Assembly: GCA_021158435.1 (NCBI GenBank)
Contig: JAGGUQ010000008.1
Span: 1-38,710, forward strand
Reading direction: 5' to 3'
Source of the DNA: a bacterium
GTDB lineage: Bacteria > Patescibacteriota > Patescibacteriia > UBA2591 > MWDC01
Length of the DNA stretch: 38,710 bases
Shown here: piece by piece, positions 8,611-17,002 of the stretch
How positions within the stretch are numbered: the stretch's first letter is position 1
How the letters are laid out: the number at the start of each line of letters is the position of its first letter
Translations under genes and position numbers: made by a program
The notes under the pieces: model-generated
Told to the model about the DNA's origin: nothing
The model's input: the letters and a program-made list of their open reading frames with translations, nothing else
Database searches by the model: none

Positions 8611-8640
8611 TTCCCGGAGTCTACCTCCGGGAAATTTTTT
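8611..8640 (+). terminator. Rho-independent terminator made from repeat element B
   Basis: TTCCCGGAG (8611-8619), loop TCTAC, CTCCGGGAA (8625-8633), then ATTTTTT. The stem is 9 bp. It sits 31 bases after the stop of the 8328-8579 gene. Confidence 0.8.
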
Positions 8641-8690
8641 GTCCGGAGTTTACCTCCGAAGTCTCTGCCTCCGGAGTCTGCCTCTGGGAA
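8611..8690. repeat. GC-rich 13-bp-unit intergenic element, locus B
   Basis: It contains CCGGAG-TCTAC-CTCCGG, a linker (8631-8642) similar to one at loci D and E, and degenerate units (CTCCGAAG, CTCCGGAG). The right end is TCTGGGAA at 8683-8690, an ending shared with loci D, E and F. It lies in the convergent gap between the 8328 gene and secA. Confidence 0.85.
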
Positions 8691-8721
8691 TACCTGGAAA
8701 ACCCAAGAGAACTTCAAGAGA

Positions 8722-11277
8722 TTAAACTTTTCTTAAAGAGCTTTTGTTTGAACGAGGGATATTCAAATTTAAAATAGATTGAGCAACTTGATGCCAAATA
8801 GCAGAATTAAGTTGTCTAAATTTAATTAGAGATTCTCTTCTAAACTCATCAAGAGGGTCTTTTTGCCCATAAGCTCTTAAACTAATTCCTTGTTTAAAAT
8901 ATTCCATTTCTTCCAAATAATTCTGGAAAAAATAATCAATTATCTGCAGGATTAATCTTTTTTGAATTTTAACAAACTCATCTTCAGATAAAACAGGAGG
9001 CTCTTTAGAAAAAAGAGCTCTTTGTTTTTCTTCTAAAAACTTTTTAGCTAAATCAAAATTGTATTCAACTAATTTTTCTTCTAATTCCTTGTTTTTATTG
9101 ATAGAAAGTGCAACTTGTTTTAATTTTTCTTCAAAATCTAAAGGTACAGGAAATAAATTGCTCATTTCATCAGCAATAAGTTTAAAATTAATTTCTTGAT
9201 AATCTTTAGTATTTTGAAGCAAAGAATGAATAATTTGCCTAATTTCTTTTTTAATTACTTGCAAAATAAACTCTTCTAATTGCTCTTTATTCATTCCCAA
9301 AACTTCATCTCTTTGCTGGTAAATTTTTTTACGCTGAGCATTTAGCACATCATCGTACTCTAAAAGTCTTTTTCTGATGTCAAAATAAAAGCCTTCTACC
9401 ATTTCCTGAGCCCTTTCTAAAAGCCGGCTAATTGTTCTATTTTCTATAGCATAATCAGGGGGCAAATTCAAAGATTTCATTAAATTCTTAATTCTCTGGC
9501 CATTAAAAATTCTCCCTTTTTCATCTCTAGCAATATCATCCTCTAAAGAAATAAAGAATTGGCTAACACCTGGATCACCTTGTCTCCCACTCCTTCCTCT
9601 TAACTGATTGTCTATTCTTCTTGATTCATGTTTTTCTGTCCCTAAAACGCAAAGACCTCCCAATTGAATAATTTTTTTTCTTTGCTCTTCATCAGGGGGG
9701 TTCCCTCCTAAAATTATATCAACTCCCCTTCCAGCCATATTTGTGGCTACTGTTATTGCTCCTAATTTACCTGCTTGAGCAATAATTTCTCCTTCTTTCT
9801 CATGATATTTAGCATTAAGCACCTGACAGCTTAATCCCTGCTCTTTCAAGAGACGAGCAATTAGCTCACTTTTTTCTATAGAACGTGTTCCAATTAAAAT
9901 CGGTTGTCCTTTCTCGTGTCGAGCTTTTACTTCTTGAATTAATGCTTTAAATTTTGCTTGCTCTGTCTGATAAATTTTATCTGGCAAATCTTTTCGTATC
10001 ATTGGGCGATGAGTTGGTATAGCTATTGTTTCTAAATTATAAATTTTGTAGAACTCCTCTGCCTCAGTCATTGCTGTTCCTGTCATTCCAGCTAATTTCT
10101 CATATAATCTAAAATAATTCTGAAAAGTAATTGTAGCTAATGTTTTCATTTCTTGCCGAATACTAACCCCTTCTTTAGCCTCTATTGCTTCATGAATACC
10201 AGCTGACCAACGGCGGCCAGGTAAAATTCTCCCAGTAAATTCATCAACTATTAAAACTTGACCATTTTTTACAATATAATCCCGGTCTTTTTTAAACAAA
10301 AATTGAGCTCTTAAAGCAGCTTCTAAACGATAAAGCAAAGGAATATTATTCTCTGCCCATGGGTCCTTCCCTAACCAAAGCACAACCTTCCCTTGTCCTT
10401 TTTCAGTTAAAACAACTGTTTTTAACTTTTCATCAATATCAACATCTTCCTGAGGAGAAAGCTTTTTAACTAAATTTGCTAGTCTGTATAAAGTATCCAG
10501 CGATTCTCGACGAGGAGCAGAGATTATTAAAGGAGTTCGGGCTTCATCAATAAGAATACTATCTACTTCGTCAATAATTGCATAATGCAAAGGTCTCTGA
10601 ACTTTATCTTTAATATCATAAACAAGATTATCTCTTAAATAATCAAAACCAAAATCATTATTAGTCCCATAAGTAATATCTGCTTGATAAGCCTGCTTTT
10701 TTGTAATTGGGCGAAGGAAATCTTTAACTACTTTAAAGCCCCCTATTTTATCTCTTTCTTTATCAAGTTTTTCTCGCCTTTCCCTATCCTTAATATAATC
10801 AGGGTCATAAAGAAAGGCACTTTCTCTAGTTAAACAGGCTACACTTAATCCCAAAGCATGATAAATTTGCCCCATCCAAACAGTATCTCTTTGAGCTAAA
10901 TAATCATTAACTGTAACTAAATGAGCTCCCCTACTTTTTAAAGCTTCTAAAACTAAAGGCATTGTTGCTGCTAATGTCTTGCCTTCCCCTGTTTTCATTT
11001 CTATAACCTTTCCTTGAGCCAAGGCTATCCCTCCCATAACCTGAACATCATAAGGTCTCTGGCCTAAAGTTAAACGAGCAGTTTCTCTAACTAAAGCAAA
11101 AACTTCTTCTAATTCTTCCTCTGTATATTCTTGTCTATCAGTTATTGTTTTCTTTAGTTCTTGAATCCTTGCTTTTCTTTGCTCCATAGTTAAACAAGCA
11201 ACTTGTTTTTCCAAGTCATTTATTCTTTTTACTAAATCCCAAAGCCTTTTTTCTTTTTTTCTTTTAAACAAAAACAT
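8722..11277 (-). CDS. secA: Preprotein translocase ATPase SecA
   Basis: 851 residues. SecA is the cytoplasmic motor that drives unfolded preproteins through SecYEG. Walker A is MKTGEGKT (GEGKT 97-101) and the DEAD-like Walker B is IIDEVDSILIDEARTPLIIS. The preprotein cross-linking region follows, and the second motor domain carries GRSGRQGDPG. The C-terminus ends soon after the helical scaffold, without the usual CxCxSG zinc-binding tail seen in E. coli SecA; tail-less SecA proteins are known. The gene starts 2 bases after the 11280-11615 stop, so both are probably in one transcript. Confidence 0.97.
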   Translation of the reverse strand: MFLFKRKKEKRLWDLVKRINDLEKQVACLTMEQRKARIQELKKTITDRQEYTEEELEEVFALVRETARLTLGQRPYDVQVMGGIALAQGKVIEMKTGEGKTLAATMPLVLEALKSRGAHLVTVNDYLAQRDTVWMGQIYHALGLSVACLTRESAFLYDPDYIKDRERREKLDKERDKIGGFKVVKDFLRPITKKQAYQADITYGTNNDFGFDYLRDNLVYDIKDKVQRPLHYAIIDEVDSILIDEARTPLIISAPRRESLDTLYRLANLVKKLSPQEDVDIDEKLKTVVLTEKGQGKVVLWLGKDPWAENNIPLLYRLEAALRAQFLFKKDRDYIVKNGQVLIVDEFTGRILPGRRWSAGIHEAIEAKEGVSIRQEMKTLATITFQNYFRLYEKLAGMTGTAMTEAEEFYKIYNLETIAIPTHRPMIRKDLPDKIYQTEQAKFKALIQEVKARHEKGQPILIGTRSIEKSELIARLLKEQGLSCQVLNAKYHEKEGEIIAQAGKLGAITVATNMAGRGVDIILGGNPPDEEQRKKIIQLGGLCVLGTEKHESRRIDNQLRGRSGRQGDPGVSQFFISLEDDIARDEKGRIFNGQRIKNLMKSLNLPPDYAIENRTISRLLERAQEMVEGFYFDIRKRLLEYDDVLNAQRKKIYQQRDEVLGMNKEQLEEFILQVIKKEIRQIIHSLLQNTKDYQEINFKLIADEMSNLFPVPLDFEEKLKQVALSINKNKELEEKLVEYNFDLAKKFLEEKQRALFSKEPPVLSEDEFVKIQKRLILQIIDYFFQNYLEEMEYFKQGISLRAYGQKDPLDEFRRESLIKFRQLNSAIWHQVAQSILNLNIPRSNKSSLRKV

Positions 11278-11279
11278 AT

Positions 11280-11615
11280 TTAATTAATTTCTTGATTTTC
11301 AATTGCCTTTTTTATCTCTAAAGGAATAGGTATTTCTTCTCCAGGTTGAGTCCTACCTGGATAACGCCAAGCAGTAATTATTTTTTTTACTTGCCCTTTA
11401 GGTTGATAAAGCAGCCAAATTTCTGTTTGCCTTTTTAATGATCCAACTGTTTTCATATGAGCAATTGTCCCAGGAACAATGCCTTTTTCTACTCTTTCAG
11501 GATGAAATAAAAGATTTAGCACTTTTTTTTCACTTAAACCATAAAATCTCATTTTTTCTTTAGCATGGCGAGTCCAGTAAACCTGAGAAGTATTCTTTGG
11601 CGATTTAAAAAGCAT
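11280..11615 (-). CDS. Small protein of unknown function upstream of secA
   Basis: 111 residues. Near the N-terminus is WTRHAKEKMRFYGLSEKKV, followed by a beta-rich centre (IWLLY, KKIITAWRYPGR) and a C-terminal helix. The H-x-x-x-K/R-M-x-x-x-G-(I/L)-(S/T) pattern faintly resembles DUF4258 or RelE/BrnT-like folds. I see no antitoxin partner, so a toxin role is not supported. It is closely linked to secA (2-base gap). Confidence 0.65.
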   Translation of the reverse strand: MLFKSPKNTSQVYWTRHAKEKMRFYGLSEKKVLNLLFHPERVEKGIVPGTIAHMKTVGSLKRQTEIWLLYQPKGQVKKIITAWRYPGRTQPGEEIPIPLEIKKAIENQEIN

Positions 11616-11654
11616 ATTGGATATAAAAAATTAGAACTTCTATTTTACAAAACC

Positions 11655-12095
11655 TTATTGGCAAGAATATAACCCTATTAACTGAGCTTGATCTAAAATA
11701 TGCCCTTTCATAGCTCTTTCAAGGTCACTCTTTGTAGAAGATGTATCTAAATTAAGAATTGTATCCAAAGCATAAAGTTTAAAAAAATAACGATGAGTTC
11801 CTGAAGGAGGGCAAGGGCCTCCATAAGAATGTTTTTGAAAATCATTTAAACCTTCAACTGCTCCTTGAGGAAGGCTTTTTTCAGAAATTTCTTTGATTTT
11901 TGGAGGAATATTCCAAACAACCCAATGAACCCAAGTTCCCATTGGAGCATCAGGATCATCAACAATTAAAACTAAACTCTTTGCCTCCTGCGGAACTTGG
12001 CTAATCTGTAAAGGAGGGTTTATGTCTTCCCCTTGACAGGTATATTTTGAAGGAATGTAACCATTGTTTTCAAAAGCTGGGCTTTGTATTTCCAT
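11655..12095 (-). CDS. YbhB/YbcL-family (PEBP, Raf-kinase-inhibitor-like) protein
   Basis: 146 residues, full length for the family. Diagnostic motifs are DDPDAP at 46-51, HWVVWNIPP near 57-65, and GGPCPPSGTHRYFFKLYALD near 92-111, which form the ligand pocket of phosphatidylethanolamine-binding proteins. The bacterial function is not well defined. There is no signal peptide, so it is probably cytoplasmic. A 140-base gap with repeat element C separates it from mnmA upstream. Confidence 0.9.
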   Translation of the reverse strand: MEIQSPAFENNGYIPSKYTCQGEDINPPLQISQVPQEAKSLVLIVDDPDAPMGTWVHWVVWNIPPKIKEISEKSLPQGAVEGLNDFQKHSYGGPCPPSGTHRYFFKLYALDTILNLDTSSTKSDLERAMKGHILDQAQLIGLYSCQ

Positions 12096-12149
12096 AGTTT
12101 ATAGGCTTAATTTTACTATATTCCATTGACCTTTAATTATCCCTAAGTT

Positions 12150-12230
12150 CTCCCGGAGACTACCTCCGGACAAACCCTGCCTCCGGACAAACGAGCTCCC
12201 CGGAGAGCTTCCCGGAGGTAGACTCCGGAA
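12150..12230. repeat. GC-rich 13-bp-unit intergenic element, locus C
   Basis: Two hairpin units in opposite orientation: CCCGGAG-ACTAC-CTCCGG (12152-12169) and CCCGGAG-GTAGA-CTCCGG (12211-12228), with CTCCGGACAAA linkers between. It ends 7 bases from the mnmA stop codon. The outer flanks CATTGACCTT (left) and AAGGTTAATG (right) form an imperfect inverted repeat. Confidence 0.8.
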
Positions 12231-12235
12231 TAAGG

Positions 12236-13288
12236 TTAATGTGCAGAAGAGATTACTCCTCCGCCTAAGCAAAGACTGTTTTTATAAAAAACAGCAAACT
12301 GCCCTGGCGTAGGTGCTTTTTGGGGGTTTTTAAAAACTAACTTCAATTCTTTTTTTGAAAGAAAATAAAGGTTAGCTAAAGATAAAGCAGATTGAGAGCG
12401 CAATTTTGCTTTTACTTGAATAAATTTCTTTCTAGGAAATTTCTTGAAAAAGATAAAATTATAGGGAGAGACTATAACTTCTTTTTTAAAAAGCAAATTT
12501 TTGTTCTTACTTACAATTAAATTATTATTCTTGTAATCAAATCCTACTACCCAAAACGGTCCCCTTGATAAATGTATCCCTTTTCTTTGCCCTAATGTAT
12601 AAAAATGTAACCCCTTATGAGAACCTAAAACTTCCCCTTTTTCATTGACTATATTGCCTGGTTTTTCTCCTAAAATCAAAGATAAATAATGACTGATCAA
12701 CTTTTCTCCTAAGAAACAAAGATTCTGGCTTTCTTTGTAATCCTTTTTCAAAAAACCTATTTTCTTTGCTATATCTTTAACTTGTTCTTTTTTTAAATTC
12801 CCTAAAGGGAAAATAGCTCTTTTTAATAATTTTTGATTTAAAAGGCAAAGAAAATAACTTTGGTCTTTAGCTTTATCTTTAGCTATTAAAATCTTATTTA
12901 CCTTCCTTCCCTTTTTTAAACGCACATAATGACCAGTAGCAATATACTTTATTTTTCTTTGAGAAGCAAGAGTGCTTAATAACTCAAACTTAAAATAACG
13001 ATTACAAAAAACACAAGGATTAGGAGTATGCCCTTTTCTATAAGAGTCTTTAAAATACTTTAAAACAATGTTTTTAAATTCTCCACTACATTTATGAATA
13101 AAATAAGGAACATTTAATAAAGAACAAATTCTTTTTACTGATTCCCTTTGCTCTTGGTTTGAACACTGGGAAAAATCCAAAAACACACCAATTGGACTAT
13201 AACCTTGTTTTTTCAAAAGATATAAACAAACAGCGGAGTCAACTCCGCCAGATAACCCAACTAATACTTTTTCTTTAACAGCTTTCAT
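12236..13288 (-). CDS. mnmA: tRNA-specific 2-thiouridylase MnmA
   Basis: 350 residues from ATG 13288. The frame extends 8 codons upstream to 13312, but ATG 13288 follows the previous stop by one base and gives the usual N-terminus. MnmA thiolates U34 of tRNAs for Lys, Glu and Gln, using ATP and a persulfide sulfur donor. The PP-loop SGGVDS is at residues 13-18, the catalytic cysteine lies in TPNPCVFCNR, and the second conserved cysteine is in SQNLCFLG. The central GQRKGI motif and C-terminal beta-barrel (QKAPTPGQFAVFY) are present. The downstream 3' end abuts repeat element C. Confidence 0.95.
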   Translation of the reverse strand: MKAVKEKVLVGLSGGVDSAVCLYLLKKQGYSPIGVFLDFSQCSNQEQRESVKRICSLLNVPYFIHKCSGEFKNIVLKYFKDSYRKGHTPNPCVFCNRYFKFELLSTLASQRKIKYIATGHYVRLKKGRKVNKILIAKDKAKDQSYFLCLLNQKLLKRAIFPLGNLKKEQVKDIAKKIGFLKKDYKESQNLCFLGEKLISHYLSLILGEKPGNIVNEKGEVLGSHKGLHFYTLGQRKGIHLSRGPFWVVGFDYKNNNLIVSKNKNLLFKKEVIVSPYNFIFFKKFPRKKFIQVKAKLRSQSALSLANLYFLSKKELKLVFKNPQKAPTPGQFAVFYKNSLCLGGGVISSAH

Positions 13289-13289
13289 T

Positions 13290-13532
13290 TTAACGTATAA
13301 ACAATCTTGCAATAAAATTCATTATATCCTGAATAAGCCCACTAATTATTAAAAGCCCAAAAATAATAATTGCAAAACCAAGCAAGATATAAAAAAGCCT
13401 ACTCCCTCCTTCTGTACTCAAATGAACTTCTGCCCATTCCACTCGGCCAAAATTTCTCAAAATCCAATCTGAATGGGTTGAAATCATAAAACCTATAACA
13501 ACAACTCCTAATCCTAAAAAAAGGTTAAGCAT
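13290..13532 (-). CDS. Small two-helix membrane protein
   Basis: 80 residues. Hydrophobic segments lie at about 2-18 and 47-70, separated by a polar stretch of about 28 residues (RNFGRVEWAEVHLSTEGGSR). The E-x-x-LG-x-GG-S/T-x-L-x-Y-x-L-x-G pattern resembles small hypothetical membrane proteins seen in many Patescibacteria. The function is unknown. It is followed by mnmA with a 1-base gap and preceded by ndk, and may be part of the same transcript. Confidence 0.7.
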   Translation of the reverse strand: MLNLFLGLGVVVIGFMISTHSDWILRNFGRVEWAEVHLSTEGGSRLFYILLGFAIIIFGLLIISGLIQDIMNFIARLFIR

Positions 13533-13549
13533 AATCAGCTAATAATACT

Positions 13550-14146
13550 TCAAAACATTATATCTTCTTCAGCTCTTTTGTAATCATGAATTTCTTCTGG
13601 AGAAAACCAAAAGCTAATTTCATGTTCTGCTTCTTTTTCATTGCCTGAAGCATGAATAATATTTCTAATAGATCTTTTTTCTCTATTTGCTGCTGTTGCA
13701 TCATCAACCGAAAAATCCCCTCTTATTGTTCCCATTTCTGCTTGGGAAGGCATAGTTTGACCAACAATTTTTCTTACCATACCAATAGCATGAATGCCAC
13801 TAACAACCATTTTTACAACAGGCCCAGATGTTAAGTAATCAATTAACCAGCCCCTAACCATTTTACCTATTTCAAAAACATCGTCTGTGCCTAATTCTTT
13901 TTTAGCATCAAAACCATACTTTTTGTAATTAGCTAAAGTTTTCTCACCTAATTGCCTAATATACTCTTTATCTTTAGGATAATGACGGTCAATTTGATCT
14001 TTTGTTGCCCAAATCATTTGCAGAGCAATAATTTTTAATCCTCTTTGCTCAATTCTTTTAATTATTTCCCCAATTAAACCTCGCTTAACCCCATCTGGTT
14101 TAATTAAAACGCAAGTTTTTTCTTGTTTTAAATCTTTTCTATTCAT
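13550..14146 (-). CDS. ndk: Nucleoside diphosphate kinase with an internal insertion
   Basis: 198 residues, against about 140 for the usual family member. KTCVLIKPDGVKRGLIGEII at the N-terminus and the active-site NIIHASG (His165, the phosphohistidine) identify it. TSGPVVKMVVSG and GTIRGDF are also present. Extra sequence of about 40 residues lies between HYPKDKEYI and TSGPVV (KYGFDAKKELGTDDVFEIGK), with a few more residues before the active site. The enzyme transfers gamma-phosphate between nucleoside di- and triphosphates. The insertion is in frame and bounded by intact core motifs, so it is an extension rather than damage. Confidence 0.93.
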   Translation of the reverse strand: MNRKDLKQEKTCVLIKPDGVKRGLIGEIIKRIEQRGLKIIALQMIWATKDQIDRHYPKDKEYIRQLGEKTLANYKKYGFDAKKELGTDDVFEIGKMVRGWLIDYLTSGPVVKMVVSGIHAIGMVRKIVGQTMPSQAEMGTIRGDFSVDDATAANREKRSIRNIIHASGNEKEAEHEISFWFSPEEIHDYKRAEEDIMF

Positions 14147-14181
14147 ATCTAAAAATATTTATTATTCTCATTGTTTTCTAA

Positions 14182-14442
14182 TTATTCTAAATATTCGTCC
14201 ATTTTTAATAAATCTTGTTCCTGCTCTTCCATTTGCTTTTTTATTTCTTCAAATTCATTTTTAACTTCTGAAAGTCTTGTCTTGCAAAACTTAATTAACT
14301 CAACTCCTTGCTTTACTTTTTCTAATCCTTTTTCCACATCAACTTCTTGCTGAGAATTAAACCATTCAACAATTTCTTCTAATTTTTTTAAACTAGAAGC
14401 TAAAGTTTTGTTTGGATTTTGTTTTTTTGATGCTCCAGGCAT
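14182..14442 (-). CDS. xseB: Exodeoxyribonuclease VII small subunit
   Basis: 86 residues. The short helical-hairpin protein has the family pattern SLKKLEEIVEWFNSQQEVDVEKGLEKVKQGVELI-x-x-C, split here only by normal variation. It binds XseA to form exonuclease VII, which degrades single-stranded DNA. The gene lies 5 bases after xseA, which supports the call. Confidence 0.9.
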   Translation of the reverse strand: MPGASKKQNPNKTLASSLKKLEEIVEWFNSQQEVDVEKGLEKVKQGVELIKFCKTRLSEVKNEFEEIKKQMEEQEQDLLKMDEYLE

Positions 14443-14447
14443 ATAAA

Positions 14448-15686
14448 TTATTTTTTATTTTTTATTTCTGAATCAGCCCAACCTTTATAAAATTGAAGTT
14501 TAACTAAATCTCCTTTTTTAATTTGTGCTGAACTTTTAACAACTTTTCCTCCCTTTAAAACCAAACTATAGCCTAATTTTAATTGTTTCTTTGGGTCTTT
14601 ATCTAATAATCTCTGAGAAAGAAACAAAATTTTTTCTTCCTGATTTTGGATTAAAGACTGCATTCCCTTTTTTATCTTTCTATTAAATTCCAAAAGCAAG
14701 GTGTTTGCTCCTTTTAAAGAAATATCCATTTTTCTTAGACAATGCTCAAAGTATTTTACTAAATTAGGAAATATTTTACAAATAGCTTCAAACTTAGAAT
14801 TAATTTCCTCACTTCGTTTTTCAATTAGCAACTGAGTGTTATAAAAAGACGAGCTAAAGCTATTAAAAATTTGAACTTGTAAATGTCTAAGATGCTGTTT
14901 TAATTCCTTCCAGGGTTGGCTAAGAAACTGAGCAGTTGCTGTTGGGGTAGAAACTGCTTTGTCAGCGACCAAAGAAACAATTGGCACATCCCTTTCATGT
15001 CCAATGCCACAAAGAACAGGTATTCTTGAATTAGCTACAGCTCTGGCTACTGCTTCATTATTAAAAGCCTGTAAACTTTCCCAACTGCCCCCTCCTCTAA
15101 TAATTACCAAAACTTGGCAATCAGAATTCTTGTTAAACCACTCAACTGCTTCTATTAAATCTGGAACAGCTGATTGCCCTTCTACTCTGCTATCATAAAA
15201 TTTTACCTTAAAACCCACTTTTTCTAAATTCGCACTAAAATCACCTAAGGCATCACCATAACGAGAAGTAATTAAACCAACTTTTTGAACATAAGGCGGG
15301 ATTTTTCTTTTTCTTTTTTCTGAAAATAAGCCTTGTTTTTCTAATTTCTTTTTCAATTCTTCATAAGCTTTTTTTAAAGCTCCTTGACCAACCAACTCAA
15401 CTGTTTCAACAACAATAGAAAGCCTGCCTAATGGCTTATAAATATTCGGTTTACCAGAAATAATTACCTCTAAGCCTTCTTTAAATTCCACCCCCATCAT
15501 TTTATAACGAGAGCGGAAAATTAAACAATTCAAAACAGCTGATTCATCCTCATTTGAATCTTTCAAGGTAAAGTAAATTGTCTTTTCTCTTTGTTCAACC
15601 TTACCAATTTCTCCTCTTATTTGCGGATTTTCCAGCTTAAGAAGGTCATTTAACTTATCTAAGTATTGGCCAACAGTATAAATCAT
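14448..15686 (-). CDS. xseA: Exodeoxyribonuclease VII large subunit
   Basis: 412 residues. The N-terminal OB-fold (about 1-105) binds single-stranded DNA. The catalytic domain carries VGLITSRYGDALGDF, LVIIRGGGSWESLQAFN, IPVLCGIGHERDVPIVSLVAD and STPTATAQFL. A coiled-coil segment follows, then a C-terminal SYSLVLKGGKVVKS region. Together with XseB it cleaves single-stranded DNA from both ends to oligonucleotides. It follows the HtrA-like gene by 10 bases, and the pair xseA-xseB is intact. Confidence 0.96.
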   Translation of the reverse strand: MIYTVGQYLDKLNDLLKLENPQIRGEIGKVEQREKTIYFTLKDSNEDESAVLNCLIFRSRYKMMGVEFKEGLEVIISGKPNIYKPLGRLSIVVETVELVGQGALKKAYEELKKKLEKQGLFSEKRKRKIPPYVQKVGLITSRYGDALGDFSANLEKVGFKVKFYDSRVEGQSAVPDLIEAVEWFNKNSDCQVLVIIRGGGSWESLQAFNNEAVARAVANSRIPVLCGIGHERDVPIVSLVADKAVSTPTATAQFLSQPWKELKQHLRHLQVQIFNSFSSSFYNTQLLIEKRSEEINSKFEAICKIFPNLVKYFEHCLRKMDISLKGANTLLLEFNRKIKKGMQSLIQNQEEKILFLSQRLLDKDPKKQLKLGYSLVLKGGKVVKSSAQIKKGDLVKLQFYKGWADSEIKNKK

Positions 15687-15696
15687 AAATTAAATT

Positions 15697-16998
15697 TTAA
15701 AGAGGGATGTCTTTAATTTCTACTTCTTCTCCATTACGCAGAACTGTAAAACTAATTTTTTCTCCTTTTTGCTTCCTTAAAATAAGGTAGGTTAAATTGT
15801 CTTTCTCTGTAAATTCCTCTCCATCCACTTTAATAATCAAATCAGCATTCCTTAAGCCTTTAGTATAAGCAGGACTAGATGCTGGAGGGTTCCCATAAAC
15901 TATTGCTCCACAAGTAAAGCCTTTAAAACGGGCGCTTAAAAGTCCTGGAGCTTCCTGAATCAAAATGTAATCTATTCCTAAAACTGGATAAGTTATTTGT
16001 TTATCCTGAGATAAGCAATTAATAGCCTTTTGTACCTGCCAACTTGGAATAAATCTATTAGCAGGCAAACTCCCCAGGGCTACTAACTCTCCTTTTAAGT
16101 TAAAAACCAATGAATTAGGGAAATTTTGAACAGACACACCTTGGCAAAGAATTGACTCAGAAAATTTATCACTTGAACGAACCAAATCTTCTGTTTTGCT
16201 TATTGCTCTCCAATGAGCATGACTAATAGATGTATAAAGCCATCTCAAAAACTTATCAACAACAAGAATTCTTTGCCCTGTTTTAATCTTCTTAAAATCA
16301 GCTAGTTTAACAAAAGGAATATTTTCCAAATTGAGTTTTAAAAAGTACAATCCTGTTTGCTCGTCTTTTTTTATTTGGTCAATACTATAAACAGTTGAGT
16401 TGAATAGTATTTCCCAATTTTCTTTAATCTGATCTAATTCTTGCCCTTGAAAATCATCAGAACAAACAAACCACCCATCTTCAGAAATAGCTAAAACAAG
16501 AGACTTTCTCTGCCAAGGCGCATAAATTTGTTCCAAAAAAGCAGGATGCTCTCCTAAATTTTTTTTAGGGAAAACAAAACCAATACTTTCTCCTAATTTC
16601 TCAATCAAATCAGTTTCTCTTATTTCTTCAGTAACTGTTATGTTTTTTTCAACAACCTGAGTTACTTTTTTCTCAGGGAAATATTTAGTAATATCCACTT
16701 CCCCTGCCCAGGGTAAAGAAATGGTCTCTGAAGAGAAAATAAAAATTGAGCCAATGCATCCAGCAATAAAACCAACAACTAAAGTCAAAATAATTAAGCC
16801 AAAAACTGCTCCTCCTGATAAAGAGGCAGGCTTTTCCAAAGAATCAAATGGCTCCCTATAAAAATGAGCAATCTCCTGGTTGCTAATCTTTTGTTCTTTT
16901 TCTTCCCGTTGTTTTTTTATCTTAACTTTTGATGTGTTTTCTTGTTTATCACCACTTTTAATTTTAATTTTTTTTGCTTTTGATTCTTCTTTTCCCAT
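15697..16998 (-). CDS. HtrA/DegP-like membrane protein without a catalytic triad (pseudo-protease) plus PDZ
   Basis: 433 residues. A basic cytoplasmic N-terminus of about 60 residues leads to a transmembrane segment at 62-88. The extracytoplasmic part then follows the layout of an HtrA protease. SEDGWFVCSDDF (172-183) occupies the position of the usual S-x-DGY-I-x-TNxHV. TGLYFLKL (215-222) replaces the D-x-A-L/V-LK strand. QNFPNSLVFNLKGELVALGS (291-310) replaces xGNSGGPLxNxxGEVIG. His, Asp and the GNSGG serine are therefore all lost while the surrounding strands remain. A PDZ domain covers about 340-433 (YTKGLRNADLIIKVDGEEFT). I infer a non-proteolytic binding or scaffold role at the membrane. 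It sits between a 112-residue gene and xseA. Confidence 0.8.
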   Translation of the reverse strand: MGKEESKAKKIKIKSGDKQENTSKVKIKKQREEKEQKISNQEIAHFYREPFDSLEKPASLSGGAVFGLIILTLVVGFIAGCIGSIFIFSSETISLPWAGEVDITKYFPEKKVTQVVEKNITVTEEIRETDLIEKLGESIGFVFPKKNLGEHPAFLEQIYAPWQRKSLVLAISEDGWFVCSDDFQGQELDQIKENWEILFNSTVYSIDQIKKDEQTGLYFLKLNLENIPFVKLADFKKIKTGQRILVVDKFLRWLYTSISHAHWRAISKTEDLVRSSDKFSESILCQGVSVQNFPNSLVFNLKGELVALGSLPANRFIPSWQVQKAINCLSQDKQITYPVLGIDYILIQEAPGLLSARFKGFTCGAIVYGNPPASSPAYTKGLRNADLIIKVDGEEFTEKDNLTYLILRKQKGEKISFTVLRNGEEVEIKDIPL

Positions 16999-17002
16999 AT
17001 TT

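Noticed and set aside
8463-8777. Open frames across locus B (8463-8717 minus, 8592-8777 plus)
   Set aside because: They are translations of the GC-rich repeat units, with products of low complexity, and overlap the real gene at 8328 or the secA end.
11280-11615. Toxin of a toxin-antitoxin pair
   Set aside because: Only a faint resemblance to RelE/BrnT-like folds is visible, there is no partner gene, and the neighbour is secA.
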